Source: Anaerolineae bacterium
Lineage (GTDB): Bacteria > Chloroflexota > Anaerolineae > 4572-78 > J111
DNA length: 64,000 nt
Assembly: GCA_023382535.1 (NCBI GenBank)
Contig: JAHDWA010000031.1
Location: 1 to 64,000 of the forward strand
Direction: 5' to 3'
The first letter of the stretch is position 1. Each line of letters opens with the position of its first letter. The notes below the pieces were generated by a model. It was not told the origin of the DNA. It saw only the letters and a program-made list of their open reading frames with translations, and did no database searches. A program made the position numbers and the translations under genes. Shown one piece after another: positions 62,901 through 64,000 of the stretch.

Positions 62901-64000
62901 GGCATTGCTCAGCGCTACCGCCACCTGGCTGGCTAAGGACCGCAGCAAATTAGCATCGTTCTCATCCAACGCCCCCACCCGGTCCGCCTGCACATCCAAA
63001 ACCCCGATCACCTTATCTTCCTGCACAAGCGGCACCGCTATTTCGGCCTGTGTCTCCGGCAGCAAAGCGTTGGGCAGCCACTCTTCCGCCTCGTGGACAT
63101 TGCCCACCGTCACAATTTTCCCTGTCCGCGCTACCTGCGCCACCAGACTTTGGGCATTATTGACCGGGATGCTATGTCCCTTCGCCACCATCTCCTGCCC
63201 CGCCTGACCCGTCCCCGCTGCCACAACCAATTTCTCACTGCTGCCATCCATCAAATAGATGTGAGCATGGTAGTAGCCAAAGTTCTCTTTGACCTGATTG
63301 ACCACTTCCCGCAGCAAATCGCTCGGATCGAGAATGGCATTCAAATGTTCACCCAGGGTGGCCACAATCCCCAGACGATGGGTGCGGTCGGCCACGCGCT
63401 GCTCGAGCGAGCCAATCAATTCACGCAACTGGGCAGTCATGCTATTAAAAGCCGCAGCCAGGCTGACTACCTCCTGCGGGCCGCTGGCCTCTGCCTGTAA
63501 GTCCATTTCGCCCCCGGCAATCCGAGTGGCGGTTTGGGTTAAGTTGACTAGGGGCACGGCCAACCGGCGCGCCAGGAAAACCCCCAACAAGCCCGTCGAA
63601 ACCGCCATAACTAGCGTGATACCGATAGAAAATACCCCCTCCCAAATAATTTCTCGATAAGCCTCCTGCCAGGGCAACTCAGTTACCACTGCCCAATCCG
63701 GTGTTTCCAGCGGAACATAGGTGCCCACCACCGTAGCGGCGGTGATACCTTGGTACATACTTACGCCGGTTTTGCGGACAGTAACGGGATTTTGGATAAA
63801 CTCGCTGACTACCTGCAAATGGTTTACACTTTCGTCTTTCAACACGCGGTCGGTTTCCTTAAAAGCAATCAACGTGCCCTGTCTATCCACCACGTAAGCC
63901 CAACCCGTCTCACCCACCTTGAGCTGGTCTACCAAATTCCACATAAACTTCAAGTTAACTTCGGCCACCAGCATCCCCTGAAAATCTCCCAAAGCACTGG
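59922..64000 (-). CDS. Large hybrid sensor histidine kinase (Cache-HAMP-GAF-GAF-HK-REC-REC-REC), 5' end cut
   Basis: At least 1356 residues; the N-terminus lies beyond the right edge and no true start is visible. From the first visible residue: the end of a Cache-type sensor (AYVVDRQGTLIAF), a membrane helix (about 117-140), HAMP (140-195), a GAF domain (215-370), a second GAF (430-545), a long coiled coil rich in Glu/Gln/Leu (550-665), HisKA with NMSHELRTPLN near 680, HATPase_c, and three receiver domains starting near 965, 1085 and 1232 with phosphoacceptors in LDLTLPG, LDLSLPD and MDIMMPG. It senses an external ligand and runs a multi-step relay. It heads a block with the receiver-kinase and the binding lipoprotein. 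Confidence 0.94.
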   Translation of the reverse strand, partial: SALGDFQGMLVAEVNLKFMWNLVDQLKVGETGWAYVVDRQGTLIAFKETDRVLKDESVNHLQVVSEFIQNPVTVRKTGVSMYQGITAATVVGTYVPLETPDWAVVTELPWQEAYREIIWEGVFSIGITLVMAVSTGLLGVFLARRLAVPLVNLTQTATRIAGGEMDLQAEASGPQEVVSLAAAFNSMTAQLRELIGSLEQRVADRTHRLGIVATLGEHLNAILDPSDLLREVVNQVKENFGYYHAHIYLMDGSSEKLVVAAGTGQAGQEMVAKGHSIPVNNAQSLVAQVARTGKIVTVGNVHEAEEWLPNALLPETQAEIAVPLVQEDKVIGVLDVQADRVGALDENDANLLRSLASQVAVALSNARLFEQTNWSKEEAEQARQEAERAREEAEQARQAIETVNKTLEVQMWQTAGLAQLNDRMRGEQDTSTLASSIIQQLCQYLNAQVGTLYVREEHTLRLAGSYAYTPPRHQADQFRLGESLIGQAALEKRPIVVNTPDDHLTITSSLSQTQPRQVLIAPFIYDGQVAGVVELGSLTEFSPIQIEFLHQALGNMAIAFVTAQARHRVNELLAETQQQAEELQAQEEELRAANEELESQTESLRTSEAKLKTKQAELEEVNTELEEKAEALQKNSAMLHEQRTALDRQNQELKAAQQALEQKAEELALASKYKSEFLANMSHELRTPLNSLLILAGMLAKNEDGNLTPDQVESIQIIHNGGTDLLNLINEILDLSKVEAGKMEFHFELMPLERLLTTMRAQFTPVAEGKGLVFETSLAEGLPETIETDQQRVEQIIKNLLSNAFKFTAQGQVRLTVSRPEPEIDLSKGSLDPARVIAFSVSDTGIGMTPDQQKIVFEAFQQADGSTSRQYGGTGLGLTISRELATKLGGQMGLVSQKGQGSTFTLYLPLERAGSQILQQQPAVKASSNGGHKVRTKTLPSAQPAPAAAPSLPAAASLADDRAVWQAGDRLLLIIEDDPKFARIAYDYAHQKNFKCLVAGDGETGLQLAQTYPVDAIILDLTLPGISGWEVLDTLKQNSNTRHIPVHIISAADEDLDAYKRGAMGFLTKPVSPATLEESFQRIERFITRQIKSLLLVEDDDNLRLSVRKLLEGNDVQISEASLGQAALEQLASQHFDCMILDLSLPDMSGFELLNRLDGDESLSKCPVIVYTGRALSEEENQELLKYADSVIVKGVKSPERLLDETALFLHRVIANMSEDKQQTIKQLHNYEGVLAGKQILIVDDDARNAFALSKLLTAKGLNVYIAPSGPKALELLDKVAIDLVLMDIMMPGMDGYETTRQVRVQERFRRLPILALTAKAMQGDREKCLAAGANDYLSKPVDPDRLFSMLRVWLSQE

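Overview
The window looks like a bacterial chromosome segment from the Chloroflexota, probably Anaerolineae-like. This rests on gene content and protein style, not on a marker gene. Substrate-binding lipoproteins have Val/Glu-rich or Thr/Pro-rich spacers behind the lipobox. There is a CSLREA/choice-of-anchor-Q beta-helix protein ending in a YLPVIL-type tail, a TPR protein with an effector-associated-like N-terminus, an NF041680-like transposase and large hybrid histidine kinases. I found no rRNA, tRNA, CRISPR array, phage module or recognisable defence system.

Layout. 1-9115 (minus strand): a bifunctional penicillin-binding protein, surE, a PH-like membrane protein and an MFS exporter run as one block, followed by a separately promoted TPR membrane protein and an SH3 lipoprotein cut by the left edge. 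9333-15000: a receiver-only response regulator, two methyltransferases (one MenG/UbiE-like), a small membrane protein, glgB and apt. 15089-20809 (plus strand): an orphan solute-binding lipoprotein translationally coupled to glycerate 2-kinase, a glucosylglycerate-synthase-like glycosyltransferase and a phosphohexomutase, which together suggest glycerate or sugar-glycerate (compatible solute) metabolism. 20814-28578 (minus strand): a LysM/M23 hydrolase, rho with a leader of about 500 nt, gapA, yvcK and glgA; with glgB these form a central-carbon and glycogen theme. 28782-32997: a polytopic membrane protein, a secreted beta-helix protein and an unknown protein.

33195-41638 is an oligopeptide-type ABC operon (SBP1-oppD-oppF-SBP2-oppB-oppC) with two different binding proteins and strong intergenic hairpins. 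It is followed by a membrane-anchored c-type cytochrome, an SDR oxidoreductase, a DDE transposase and a 1385-residue secreted protein with lamin-tail, PHP metallohydrolase and OB-like domains. 49366-56256 (minus strand) reads def, aceE, aceF, a family 2 glycosyltransferase and a nitrilase-family amidohydrolase. Divergent mltG (plus strand) is followed by a minus-strand signalling block: a giant hybrid kinase cut by the right edge, a receiver-kinase, and an ABC_sub_bind lipoprotein without permease.

The most unusual feature is a scattered set of composite repeats. Degenerate tandem units of about 7-8 bases are often arranged as two inverted arms, and they resemble the STRR repeats of filamentous cyanobacteria. 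They occupy many intergenic gaps, share words between distant loci, and appear to have entered four coding sequences in frame. Promoters with near-consensus -35/-10 boxes and 16-18 bp spacers are readable at several genes, often with an extended -10 TGn.
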